DNA of 64,000 nucleotides from positions 16,286 through 80,285 of the forward strand of contig LUJO01000012.1 of NCBI GenBank assembly GCA_001689405.1. The letters are read 5' to 3'. The stretch is from Candidatus Homeothermus arabinoxylanisolvens (lineage in GTDB: Bacteria; Bacteroidota; Bacteroidia; Bacteroidales; Muribaculaceae). The notes below the pieces were generated by a model. It had not been told where the DNA came from, did no database searches, and saw nothing but the letters and a program-made list of their open reading frames with translations. The position numbers were made by a program, and so were the translations under genes. This document shows, piece after piece, positions 24,097 through 35,000 of the stretch (position 1 is its first letter; every line of letters starts with the position of its first letter).

Positions 24097-26229
24097 TTAT
24101 TGCTTTATAAGTCTTACACTCTCTATCACTACTCCGTCATCGGCATGTCCGTGTTTTTCGCGGCCGTGACGTAATGAAAAACGGTTTTTCCCCTCTTTTA
24201 GTTTTACACGCAGCATGTTGCTTACACCTGACTCCTCATGACCGGCGTTTAAGGCCGCAGGCATTACCAATCCGCCTGCTTCGGCACCGTCTATATATAT
24301 CATACGCAGCGCGCAGGCATGCTTTACATCCTTTACCTTGTAGCAGACATCCATGAAGTAGTCGCCCGCCACCGCCATATCGGCCTCGAAGTCAATATCG
24401 GCGCTGTTTTTCGACGGCTCCGGCTCTATAGTTGTTAAAATACCCCCGGGAATATACTCATACGGGCGAGCGCTGAAACCGCACCAAGTCTCGGTCATGA
24501 CAGGCACCACATCGACCACAGTGTATCTGTCCTGCGGCACAAACCTGACATCGCCCGTATTCACCTGATCGATAAAGTCACCGTTTATAATGATGTTGTA
24601 CGCTATGCCCTCGGTGAAATTTCTTATTCGTCCTATGTGGTCATCACCCCATTCTATTACCGGAGTCTCCGGCATTCTTGCATATGGCTGTTCGCTCACG
24701 CTGCCGTAGTCATCGACTTCTTCATCCATAGTTATCTCGACCTTAACCTTACCTTTCATGCCGGCGGGCAGAAAGTGACGAGCGCGTACTTCCCCGTTTA
24801 TGGCAAATGTCTTTATACGATTGCCGCTCCCCGACACTGTCACGGAGAGATCCATGTCACGATACTTTATTCCCGACAGGCGCTTTTGCCCGCCAAGCGC
24901 ATATGGTACTACGGGTGCAAAACCGATGCCGTCGGCGCCAAATTCCATGCCCATTATGACTCTCAGCACTACAGCGGCTATACCTGCCGAAGCACATGCC
25001 GTATTGTTCGGGTCTATAACCGGCACCCCGGCTTCTATCCCGCATGCGGCTTCCGACATGGCACAGGCCCGGAACAAAGAGGCCATACCGCACTCCACCG
25101 CCGTCATATTGCCGGCTTTGGCGGCCGCTATCGTCCAGCAAGCCTGCGTCGCGGCCCATAGACCGCTGTCACAGCCGATGCTGTCACCCGACATAAGCGG
25201 ATATACCGTCGGCACCCCGTATGCACAGCAAGGGGTCTTGGACATAATCGAGCGGGCCATCTCCTTGTTGGCCACTCCGAATATTATGGCAAGAGCCTGT
25301 CCGAAATTATCGACAGCCTGCGACTGTATAGGATATACCCCGCCATAAAGATAACGGCTGTAGAAGCCGAGATTGGGTATCCACATATTATTATTGACGG
25401 CGTCGGCAATCTCTTTGTCAAGGCCTACCCACATAGGCATGACGTTGCACTCCGGCAGCCGTGTAATCATCGAATCCCTTACTTTAAACGCTTCGGCAAA
25501 CAGGACATTTGTACCGAGACACATCGACTCATAGCGGTCTTTTGCCTCCATCCATTCGGGATAGTCGGGCACCGTACGGCCGACATGAAGCTGCTCGCCG
25601 TGCATAAGTTTGTAGGTATCATCCCACATAACGAGCTTGTTCTCATTTAGGCTGTTTTCTATAGCATGCACCGCCTCGGGCAGTACCGCGACATCACCCG
25701 TCACCTTATACAATTCCCACATAGCCGCAGCCCATGACATACAGTCGTCCGATATCGGCCAGTCGGCTCCATGCCTCAGATACACCTCGCCATGCTCTCT
25801 CTTGATCTTCGACAGCAGAGTCTTCCACGAACGCTCAGGCTCCAACAACGCCGCCGACATATATATCGAATAATCATCAACATCCGCAGTATCGTGAGTC
25901 ATATCCGTGACAGCCTTATTGTACAGGAAGTCAACAAGCCGATGCTCCGACTCATACCGCGGCATACCGGCAGGCACGGAGTCAATGTCAACCGACAAAG
26001 TATCGGGCGCTATGTGCGGTCCTGTAACCGTCATGCGCACCGGACTCTCGGTCTTTACACACACCGGGCCCTGCACTATGCTGTCGGCATAAACCGTAAA
26101 CTCATCAGAACCATATAGTACATCGGCCGACTGTTCCGGACCGAGACATGACACGACCATGCCCGACACTACAAACAATCCGGTTAATGCAACGATACTT
26201 CTTATCATAAACCACAGCCTGATTTTCAT
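24097..26229 (-). CDS. Lipoprotein with an (alpha/alpha)6 six-hairpin glycosidase-like domain
   Basis: The protein has 710 residues from the ATG giving MKIRLWFMIRSIV; the signal ends at a lipobox VVSC, so it is probably anchored at the outer membrane. Residues of about 110-450 have the helical-repeat pattern of six-hairpin glycosidases (GH63/GH78-like), including DDCMSWAAAMWELYKVTGD and GLWAATQACWTIAAAKAG. The C-terminal third is beta-rich and ends in a carbohydrate-binding-like fold with VIESVRLIKQ. No catalytic pair could be assigned with confidence, so the substrate is not named. It heads the operon with the phosphodiesterase and SPOR genes. Confidence 0.7.
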   Translation of the reverse strand: MKIRLWFMIRSIVALTGLFVVSGMVVSCLGPEQSADVLYGSDEFTVYADSIVQGPVCVKTESPVRMTVTGPHIAPDTLSVDIDSVPAGMPRYESEHRLVDFLYNKAVTDMTHDTADVDDYSIYMSAALLEPERSWKTLLSKIKREHGEVYLRHGADWPISDDCMSWAAAMWELYKVTGDVAVLPEAVHAIENSLNENKLVMWDDTYKLMHGEQLHVGRTVPDYPEWMEAKDRYESMCLGTNVLFAEAFKVRDSMITRLPECNVMPMWVGLDKEIADAVNNNMWIPNLGFYSRYLYGGVYPIQSQAVDNFGQALAIIFGVANKEMARSIMSKTPCCAYGVPTVYPLMSGDSIGCDSGLWAATQACWTIAAAKAGNMTAVECGMASLFRACAMSEAACGIEAGVPVIDPNNTACASAGIAAVVLRVIMGMEFGADGIGFAPVVPYALGGQKRLSGIKYRDMDLSVTVSGSGNRIKTFAINGEVRARHFLPAGMKGKVKVEITMDEEVDDYGSVSEQPYARMPETPVIEWGDDHIGRIRNFTEGIAYNIIINGDFIDQVNTGDVRFVPQDRYTVVDVVPVMTETWCGFSARPYEYIPGGILTTIEPEPSKNSADIDFEADMAVAGDYFMDVCYKVKDVKHACALRMIYIDGAEAGGLVMPAALNAGHEESGVSNMLRVKLKEGKNRFSLRHGREKHGHADDGVVIESVRLIKQ

Positions 26230-26405
26230 AATCACAGCTAAGATATGCAATTTCCCGCAAATACCGACACTCCTTTAAATATTATTTCACATTTTCCCTC
26301 CGGGAGTTACCGCCCCAAGCCGCCGCAAGCAAGTAGTCATTCCAAATATCTGCCGTGCCGATGATAAATGTATTATATACTTTCACACTGAAATTCTTCA
26401 TTCTG

Positions 26406-26579
26406 TCATATAATAATATTATCAGGAATAAGCCATAATATTTGTGATATCTCTGAATCATTTTTCACAATAGCTACCTTACATTTATTGCTATCGCAAT
26501 CATGTACTATTGTTATAGTTTGAGAACTCATTCTTAATATTGCAAGAAAGAGTAATCCAATTAAACTATTTAATCGCAT
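26406..26579 (-). CDS. Small 57-residue exported protein of the RHS cassette
   Basis: This short frame begins with ATG, 24 bp after the stop of the upstream lipoprotein gene, and runs to TGA. Its N-terminus MRLNSLIGLLFLAILRMSSQ looks like a signal peptide, and the rest is a short segment with two cysteines (DCDSNKC) ending in LIPDNIII. It is AT-rich like the neighbouring cassette genes. No family is recognised. It may be a third cassette member or the remnant of a longer gene. The remaining gap to the glycosidase gene (26251-26405) shows no feature. Confidence 0.4.
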   Translation of the reverse strand: MRLNSLIGLLFLAILRMSSQTITIVHDCDSNKCKVAIVKNDSEISQILWLIPDNIII

Positions 26580-26603
26580 AATATTATCTCATTAAATTTT
26601 GTA

Positions 26604-27233
26604 TTATGTTTCAACTAACAATATACACAAAGGCTTTATTTTATCATGCTCTATACGGACTGCTACATATATCCATGCCGAATATCTATAGCTTGGAGGA
26701 CATTGGAAGTTAAGCTCTATCCACAGGATTTCATTCGGAAAGATGTATATTGTTATATTCATACCATTAGTTGTATTGGTATGGCTATTGAAATTAAGGG
26801 TAATGCCATTTTTGCAAACTATTGGATCCGATGTTGATGTATTATCGTTAAAAAAAGCTATGTCGTAAAGTTTTAATATATCGCGTAGCGGTAGCCAACC
26901 CCTGACTGTCATATCCAAGACAGAGTCATTCTCGAATAAAGTTTTAAATATTTTACCCATTTCAGCATTACCTAACACGGCATTGTTTTGATTCAAATAT
27001 TTATAAAACCAGCTGTCAGAATCGTAGGCATAACATATCTGCTCCTGCCAATCATCAGGGATAGGATCTCGCACAATAGACTTTGTATTACGTTGTAAGA
27101 CAATTCCGTCTTCTTTACATAGACTATCGGTTTTATCTTCAGATGGGGCTCCTTTTACTATTTGCTGACAGCTAAAAGCCGCCAAACATAATATCAATAT
27201 AGATATAATTTTTAATCGACTTGTTGTTCTCAT
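26604..27233 (-). CDS. Small lipoprotein next to the orphan RHS tip, possible immunity protein
   Basis: A 209-residue protein with a lipoprotein signal (MRTTSRLKIISILILCLAAFSC). No known domain is recognised; the body is rich in Asn, Ile and aromatic residues. It begins 1 bp after the stop codon of the orphan RHS gene and is AT-rich. In RHS loci the gene directly after a toxin tip is usually the immunity gene, so that role is proposed. The lipid anchor would place it in the periplasm or outer membrane, which would suit a toxin that acts outside the cytoplasm. All of this function is inferred from position. Confidence 0.6.
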   Translation of the reverse strand: MRTTSRLKIISILILCLAAFSCQQIVKGAPSEDKTDSLCKEDGIVLQRNTKSIVRDPIPDDWQEQICYAYDSDSWFYKYLNQNNAVLGNAEMGKIFKTLFENDSVLDMTVRGWLPLRDILKLYDIAFFNDNTSTSDPIVCKNGITLNFNSHTNTTNGMNITIYIFPNEILWIELNFQCPPSYRYSAWIYVAVRIEHDKIKPLCILLVET

Positions 27234-27234
27234 T

Positions 27235-28422
27235 TTATTCTATAAAATTTATGTTGTTTAATAAACAATATTTACGTATTAAGTCCATTGCAGATTCGAA
27301 ACTGATTATCATACCGTATGCATCAATTTCAAAGTTTTCTCCGTCTTCAATCAAATCCATGTTTTCATTCCTACGTTGTACTCCGTCTTGAGCATCTCCC
27401 CAATGGGTATATTCGTGAAGTATAGTTGCTCCTAATAATTGTAAATTACCCATTGCATTAATCTTATTCATCGCCTTATTATTTCCATCAGCCTCTAAAT
27501 TTAAGATTAAATTATAATTAACTTTCAACGATTCTTCACCTTTACCCGAGGTAAACTGGCCATGTGTATTAATCTCATTTGTTATTATGATTTCGGGACC
27601 GCTTCCAAATGTAAGTTCGTTCTTTAGTTGCTCAAAAGTACGCTCCCCATTTTTCATTAATGCATTTGCAATACGCTTGTTATCGGCCACTTTTGGCATT
27701 TCATGTTTAAGATACTGCGTAAAATGAGGATATCTTCTCTGATTTTCGACTGAAAGTATGAATTTACCGGTGGGGTCGATGTTGCGGATGGGATTGCCGG
27801 CGCAGTAGGTGTAGGGCGACAGCCACGGGTAATCATCGGCCATGGGGTCGGGCTGCAGAAAGCGGGCGGTCTGCGGGTCATGCCACCGCGCCTCGAAGTC
27901 ATAGAGAGTAAGGCCGTGGCTCATCTCAAGCTCCTTGCCGCCATACTTATAGCGGTTTACCTCGGGATGACTTGACATCGCCGTCGGCAGTCCGTAAGGG
28001 TAGTAATAGTTGGATTGTGCCGATTTGTCGGTCCCGGCCTTGACTACAGCCATGACATTGCCCTGATAATCGGGGATGCGGGCGTAGTAGGCCGTGCCGT
28101 CGTGGTAGCCGTAAGGAGTGTTCATGCGGGTGAACACTCCGTTTTCCCACTCGCAGCCGGCAAAGTAGTCGCGGCGCTGCATCGCCGTGCCGATGCTGAA
28201 CAGACCCGCCGGAACCGGCTCATCGGCACCGACAGCCGCAACAGGCAGCGCGGTCAGGCTGTAGCCGTCGACATCCGCAGGCGTGTACTCGACGGCCAGT
28301 TTCGTCCCCAACGCGTCATAGACATAATCCAGACGGTCACCCGAAAAGAATGATATCGTCTGCGGAAGATTGAGCACGTTATAGTCGATGTGGACTATGC
28401 CCCGATTGTCGTCGCGAACCAT
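27235..28422 (-). CDS. Orphan RHS C-terminus with HExxH metallopeptidase toxin tip
   Basis: A 395-residue frame. Residues 1-218 are RHS core nearly identical to the end of the large RHS protein upstream (12 differences counted by eye) and finish at the NIDPTG boundary. Residues 219-395 are unrelated and AT-rich. They carry HEYTH at 336-340 followed by WGD and, at about 363-370, a NFEIDAYG segment, a likely zinc-metallopeptidase site of the toxin-MPTase kind. No start codon lies upstream in frame before a stop, only the internal ATG, and the RHS barrel is missing. It therefore looks like a displaced spare tip that becomes active by recombination into the full gene. Confidence 0.75.
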   Translation of the reverse strand: MVRDDNRGIVHIDYNVLNLPQTISFFSGDRLDYVYDALGTKLAVEYTPADVDGYSLTALPVAAVGADEPVPAGLFSIGTAMQRRDYFAGCEWENGVFTRMNTPYGYHDGTAYYARIPDYQGNVMAVVKAGTDKSAQSNYYYPYGLPTAMSSHPEVNRYKYGGKELEMSHGLTLYDFEARWHDPQTARFLQPDPMADDYPWLSPYTYCAGNPIRNIDPTGKFILSVENQRRYPHFTQYLKHEMPKVADNKRIANALMKNGERTFEQLKNELTFGSGPEIIITNEINTHGQFTSGKGEESLKVNYNLILNLEADGNNKAMNKINAMGNLQLLGATILHEYTHWGDAQDGVQRRNENMDLIEDGENFEIDAYGMIISFESAMDLIRKYCLLNNINFIE

Positions 28423-28445
28423 GTTGCCGTTGGCGTCGTAATCGT
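27767..28445. repeat. Duplicated RHS-core segment, copy in the orphan gene
   Basis: This 679-bp stretch matches the segment at 29578-30256 without length change. The match begins at CCGGTGGGGTCGATG and stops abruptly at AATCGT. It provides long homology for exchange of toxin tips between the orphan and full-length genes. Confidence 0.9.
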
Positions 28446-28498
28446 CAACAGACGACTTGGTCCTTAATATCCGATAATATTTCCTTTAAAAGGAATGA

Positions 28499-29020
28499 TT
28501 ATTCAAAAAAACGGTAAAAATCCTCACTACCTCTTTCAAGTGGAATAATGTTTCCCCGTATGTCACATATCAGTATAATCGGATAAAGATGCCGTGTAAA
28601 AGAAATATCTTTTTTTAAAAAAGTGAACGTATATCGCTTTGATTGAGGTGTTATCAATAGGCCGACAGCCTCCTCTTCTAAAACATATTTGCGTCCTTTA
28701 AAATAAACCAGATAATCGTTATTAGATGCTATTGTAGGTTTATCATAAAATATGTGCAATGCCATCAGTTCATCGTAATGAAATCGATCAGTTTCTATAT
28801 TACGTTCGAGACTAACTTTTACGTACTTATTCTTGCTCGCTTTCACGTCCGTCAAAAGAGAATCCATAATCTCAAATGCTTTCAAGTTCCTTATTTTGGC
28901 TGCGAACATCTCCACATCATAAGATTCACTGTCATTATTTGATTGGGCATATAATCCTGTGATTGTCAACTGACATATAAGGAGCATAGTGATTCGATAA
29001 AAGATGCTATTACTTGCCAT
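28499..29020 (-). CDS. Exported protein after the full RHS gene, possible immunity protein
   Basis: A 173-residue protein from the ATG giving MASNSIFYRITM, with a signal peptide ending at GLYAQ. An upstream in-frame ATG would overlap the RHS gene by 41 bp; the chosen start overlaps it by 11 bp, which suggests coupling. The body contains YLVYFKGRKYVLEEEAVGLL and CDIRGNIIPLERG segments. No family is recognised. It directly follows the JAMM-type toxin tip, so it is the natural candidate for the cognate immunity protein. Like the second candidate it is AT-rich and exported, not cytoplasmic. Confidence 0.6.
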   Translation of the reverse strand: MASNSIFYRITMLLICQLTITGLYAQSNNDSESYDVEMFAAKIRNLKAFEIMDSLLTDVKASKNKYVKVSLERNIETDRFHYDELMALHIFYDKPTIASNNDYLVYFKGRKYVLEEEAVGLLITPQSKRYTFTFLKKDISFTRHLYPIILICDIRGNIIPLERGSEDFYRFFE

Positions 29021-32000
29021 AAAACTGAATATATTTCTTTGTTGGTACATGATAGATGAATTGTGGAACTACATATTTAAATTTGTCATAAATATTATTG
29101 ACAAAATCATAATCAGATGCTCCGGCTTTGCCTCCCAATGGATGGGAATGAGTTATACTTCTTAGTGTATAGGAGTATCTTAATTGATCCTCAACAAGAT
29201 GTGACATGCCGGGCTCGGAGCCACGGGCGTGACCTGTCGTGATGAAGTTTAGGCCGTCAGAGCCTTCAAGTCCGGTTCTTATCAGACCAAACTCGATACA
29301 TGCTTCACTTCCGGAGATGTTATTGCTTACAAATTCGAAGAAATCCGTAGCATTATCATCTCCACGCACTTGGTAAACGTCATAGTATTTGTCCACACCG
29401 TATGATATCGTGCGCTGTGACTCGATGACCCCATAATCAAAGGTAATTTCGAGAGAGTTACCTTCTGCGTCAAGGCGGTCGGCTCCGGTAGAGTCGACGA
29501 GTTTTATCTGGTCGATGTTGATGTTTTTGATGCGCTCGAATATCCGGCCGATTTCGTCAAGACACCATATATCCATGCCGGTGGGGTCGATGTTGCGGAT
29601 GGGGTTGCCGGCGCAGTAGGTGTAGGGCGACAGCCACGGGTAGTCGCCGGCCATGGGGTCGGGCTGAAGAAAACGGGCGGTCTGCGGGTCATGCCACCGC
29701 GCCTCGAAGTCGTAAAGAGTAAGGCCGTGGCGGGTTTCGAGTTCTTTGCCGCCGAATTTGTAGCGGTTCACCTCGGGATGGCTCGACATCGCCGTCGGCA
29801 GTCCGTAAGGGTAGTAATAGTTGGATTGTGTAGCCATGTCGGTCCCGGCCTTGACTACAGCCATGACATTGCCCTGATAGTCGGGGATGCGGGCGTAGTA
29901 GGCGCTGCCGTCATGGTAGCCGTAAGGAGTGTTCATGCGGGTGAAAACTCCGTTTTCCCACTCGCAGCCGGCAAAGTAGTCGCGGCGCTGCGTTGCCGTG
30001 CCGATACTGTAAAGACCCGCCGGAACCGGCTCATCGGCACCGACTGCCGCAACAGGAAGCGCGGTCAGGCTGTAGCCGTCCACATCCGCAGGAGTGTACT
30101 CAACAGAGAGCTTAACACCCGACGCGTCATAGACATAATCCAGACGGTCCCCCGAAAAGAATGATATCGTCTGCGGAAGATTGAGCACGTTGTAGTCGAT
30201 GTGGACTATGCCCCGGTTGTCATCGCGAACCATGTTGCCATTGGCGTCGTAATCGTATTCTTCATCGTTGTCGGCGCCGTCATGGAAGTCGAGCGAGGCC
30301 TCAAACAACACCTCGTCGGCGCGGTCGGTGACCTTCTTCAACCGGTTGCCAGTGTAACTGAGCGACAGGTCGTCTGTCGTGCCGAACTCGTCGGGCGCGT
30401 AGCCCGTCGACATCGTCTTGCCGGTGCGGGTAAGAGAGGTGATATTGGAATTCTTATCGTAGCCGTAAACTGCCGACTTGGTCTTCACATTGGACAATGA
30501 GACACCTTCCTCGCCGATGGCCGAGACAAGGCGGTCGGCATCGTCATAAACATAGGCCATGTCAGAGAACACTCCCGTAGTTATAGGCGTGACCGTTATA
30601 GCCGATATGTTGCCGTTGTAGCTGGGCGAGGGGCCGTCATGATACTTGAATGCCTGCTGTGACTGCCGACTGCCGACGCTCTTGATGGCGCCGGAGACAG
30701 TGTAAGTGTAGTCGACGGGAAGGCCGGCATAATCGGCTTTTGACACAAGACCGGCGTCGTCATACTGCCACGTCATGACGTCGAGGCTCGGGAGACTGTT
30801 GAACGTAAAACTCGTCGATGACGGCCGGCCCGCCTTGTCGTAGCTATAATTGTGACGGCCCGTGATATTGCCGCCGTCCCCGACAACTGAAACCACATCG
30901 ACTACAGGCTCGTCGCCGAAAACGTAGGTCGTGTTGATGATGGCCGACCGGGTGTCGTGAAGTCCCGACATAGAGGTACGGGTGAGTCGGTCGTTGGCAT
31001 CGTAACTGTAAATGGAGGCTGTATATTGCCGAGATGGAGTGTCGGCCGACAGAACCCGGCTGAGCGTGCCCGTCAGCAGACCCTTGCCGCCCGAATAGCT
31101 CGCACTATTGCCGCGTGCCACAGCAAACTCTGCAAGCGCCGTATGGCTGTAAGTGTCGTAGTAGTTGACCGTCAGAGGCTCGGCCGACGTGAGCGAGGCC
31201 GAGGAAAAGCTGTAGCCTAGCCCCCCTATGCCCGAGGCTGTACCCATATAGGTTGCTGTCATAGCAGGAACTGCCGACGGGCTCCCCGAGCACAATCTCG
31301 TCATGACAGGCCGGGACGCCCCGTCGTAAAGCATGAACATGAACCGGCCTTGCGAGCGAAGATTGCCGTCCTGCATGAATGCCGGCCGACCATAAGGGTC
31401 ATAGGCTGTCGTCACGGCCTCGCATCCGGGTACACGCTTATAGACCGGACGCAGACACTTGTCGTAGCGGTAGACAAAGGCATAGTCTTTCAGAACGGGG
31501 TCGCTGTCGATAAACCGTGTGGAACCGACGGCCGAGAACCGCGCCGAGCCTTCGGGCTGCAGAACCACCAACGGATTGCCCCAGCCGTCGCGGATAAAGT
31601 AGGTGTCAAGATTGCCCGATGACATCACCGTGCGGCGAAGCACCATATTGCCCCGCCAATCGGTGAACGTGAGCGTGACATGCCCGTCGGCGTCGGTGGA
31701 GCGGACCACATCAAGGGCTCCGGCAGGATAAAGGCCCTCGAGAGTAACCGTGGTGCGGGAGGCATTGACCCGATAACGGCGGCAGTCGAGAGGAGTCAAT
31801 GAGGTGTTGCACAGATAGTCGAACCGTGCCGGATGGTCGTTATAGGCATTACCCGGAGTGATGACTGCGAGCTGACGGTCTTCGCGGAGACAGTCGTAGG
31901 TGACAGAGGTGAATGGACGCGTATCTCCGTAAGCCGCAATTGTGGCCGAAGCCACATCGCTATCCGCGATATAATCGGCTGAGCTGTCAGAGAACGGCCG

Positions 32001-35000
32001 GTACTGCACTATCGGGCGGTCAAGAGCGTCATACAGAGTCGCTGAGTGCATATACTGCCCTGTTGTCGCGCCGGTATGGGCAATGTCGCGTATAGTCATG
32101 CCGAAGCCGTCATAGATGCGCGAGGTGGTGATTGTACCGCCGGTGCCACCTTTATTTACCGTTATTTTATTGATGCCGTCGACGCCATATATATTATAGG
32201 TATAGCTGTTAAGCAGCAGTCCCGAACTGTTTTTCTCCGAAGCAAGACGACCGGCAGTGTAGCTGTAGTCGAGTTTGCTGCCCGTGGCACTTTTTATCTG
32301 TGTCACTCCGACGAGCGGTATGTGGGTGTACTCTGTCTTGATGTCGTGTGACTTTATTGACTTGGAGGTCAGGCAGTCACCGTCGTAGCCCCATGTGTAG
32401 TCCATTGCAACGCCATCGGGCATAATGAGTGAGGCAGGATGTCCGTAACTGCTGTAAGCTGTTGTCACGCTACGCTCTATGATATCGTCGGGCGTTGTGC
32501 GCAACACGGCGACAGACCGGCGGAAACAGGTACGAAGTCCGGTGTAGAACTTTTTGTAGTGGTACAACAGCTCGATTGAGTCGCCCTCGACATTGACCCA
32601 TTTGTCGGCAACAGGCAAGCGGTTAAGTCCGCGGCTTCTCGCCTCGGTATAGGTCGACGTATGTACCTGTTCCGAGTCGCAGCGGTGGAGCGCCATAGTC
32701 TCGCCGAGACAGCTGACACTGACCGACAGCGGGCGCCAGCTTCCTGACGGAGCAACAATGCTGTCACACCGGAAGCCGGGATGCGTAAGGCTTCTGCCCC
32801 CCTCGAGATCAAGGGCATAGGCCAATGGCCGTATCGGGACCAGCGTTGTGTCGCGCAGCAACGGTTTTAGCCCGGTCTGATGAATGGTGCGTTGTATAGT
32901 CTGCCGGGTATTGCCGTCGGCGAAATGACGTGTAGTGATGACCGAGTCGCAGAGCATCCTTGATGTAGTCACCGAGGTATTGAAGTAGTTTATGTCATTG
33001 AGCGAGGCGATATTGTGGTTGGTCTGCATGTGGATGTCCTCTGTTTTGAACACCAGGCTCTCGTAATATAGGCCCGTGACACGCTCCTTCTTATTATAGG
33101 ATGAATAATAATCGGCGGTCTCGTGAGGCGCATAGTCACCGTTGCGCCATATATAATCGGTACGGCGCTTCAATACCGGACCTTCGCCCATATACTCCTT
33201 GAAATACATGTTGACGCTCTTGGATGAAAACAGACGCGAATTGCGTTCATAGTCGGCGGCGGTACCGTTGTTGGGAACTCCGTCGCCTCCGAGATAGCGT
33301 AACCATCCGCTTTCCAGTGCTGAGCCGCCTATGCCTTTGCCGCCGCGCGCAAGTTGATGAATACAGTGTGTCGGGTCAAATTCATAAAGTGTTTTTATCG
33401 GTCGCTCGATGCCGGTGCCCGATATGCTTTCCGTGACCTTACGATAATAGATGACCGTGTTCTCAACCGGAAAGCCGGGCAACCTCGACGAAGCTGTCAT
33501 TGTGGCACTGATGGTATGGGACTTTTCAAATAAAAGACCGCCCCCTCCCGAATACTTGTCAAGACCTGCAAGGGCTATGTAGGCCGACAGACTTAGGCTC
33601 GACAACTCGGCTGACGGAACAGGCTCTTCATACGTAAAGTCCCGGATGCGCTTGCGGCCGGTCGACCGGTCATCTGCCGTGATGCGCTTGACGCGCATGC
33701 CTATCTTGAGCTCTTTCAACGACGATGCGGTATCGGCGGGACGTATTGACGGCTCGTAGTCAAAAGTGGTGACGACACCGGCGGCGTTTTCCACAGTGTG
33801 CAATGGCAGTCCGCGCACACCTTCAAAATTGTAGGTTCTCATAGCCGACGGCAACCCGTCGCGGTCGAGAATTCCGTCATTGCCGCCAGAAATGTTATTG
33901 TTGACGAAGCCAAATGCATCGCTGTGGCCTTTGTTGCCTGTTCCGCTGTAATAAGTGAACTTATGGGAATCGACCGTAACTCCGTCGACCTCTATTTTCA
34001 CTCCGTCAAGGCGTCGGCGTTCATCGCTGAATTTAGCGAAGTTTTCAAAAGTTACCTTGCGCACAACCTTGCCACTGTGATTTTTCATTGTAAAGCCCCA
34101 TTGCGAGCCTGATGTCGTGAAATCGACTGTCGCTGTGCGTGACGTGATTTTCGACGGGCGTTTGCGGTCAATGAACTTTGACTGCGCGGTTGAGCCTATA
34201 TTAGAAGGCCCCGACGGGACAAAACCGCTTCCTGTGGCGCGATTGTTCCAACAATAGGCGGTAGTATAGAGCCGTCGGTCATGGGTGCGTGTCCATGAGT
34301 CTGCATCAGAATACGTTATAGTGACGCTCTCGTTGTTTTCCGTATCGGAGATTTTGGTAAGCAACCAAGCCGATGTAGCGGTGTAGTCGGGACTGTAATA
34401 CGGAATTGGGACCGGATTGGGATTATATGTGTATTCAACCGTTTCTTTTGCCGCAAAAGTGTAAATAAGGCCCTCCGGAGTCGTGATAGTAAAGCTGTCG
34501 ATAACCTTGCGGTCGGCGGCATTGGCTATAATGGCTATTTTAAGATCGGTCTCGGGCAGCTGATACACCATATCGTTGTCTATTATGAAACTTCCCGAAC
34601 GGCCCGGGATGTTGTAGCGGTATCGGTCATGGTTGGCCTCGGCCCGCTGTTCCATAAGATTCAACAGATAATTGAGCGTAAAGTTATTTTTATTGAGACT
34701 GAACTTTGCCGTGGAGCTCTCATCGGGCATTGAGTGTATGGACCTTGATATACTGCCGAGGCCTACATGTCCCGCGACATCATCGACTTTTATACCGCCC
34801 GTGTGATAAGATATGGACAGTGACATGTCGAGTGGACCCGACTTCCATTGTGCCAACGGGATATTAAGCTGTGCCGTGCCCGTCGAATACGACACCGGAA
34901 AGTCTGTGTAGCGGCTAAACGACGCTACTTCCGGCGACGGCTCCACAATACGGTCCTGAAGTGTACGGGGCACTTCATATACACTGCCGTCGGTTATCGA

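Noticed and set aside
26251..26603. Possible further gene upstream of the glycosidase besides the 57-residue ORF
   Set aside because: No other frame of useful length with a start was found; the rest is AT-rich sequence.
27235..30256. Assembly error producing the RHS duplication
   Set aside because: The copies differ at many positions and are flanked by unrelated tips, so a collapsed or repeated assembly is unlikely, though not excluded.
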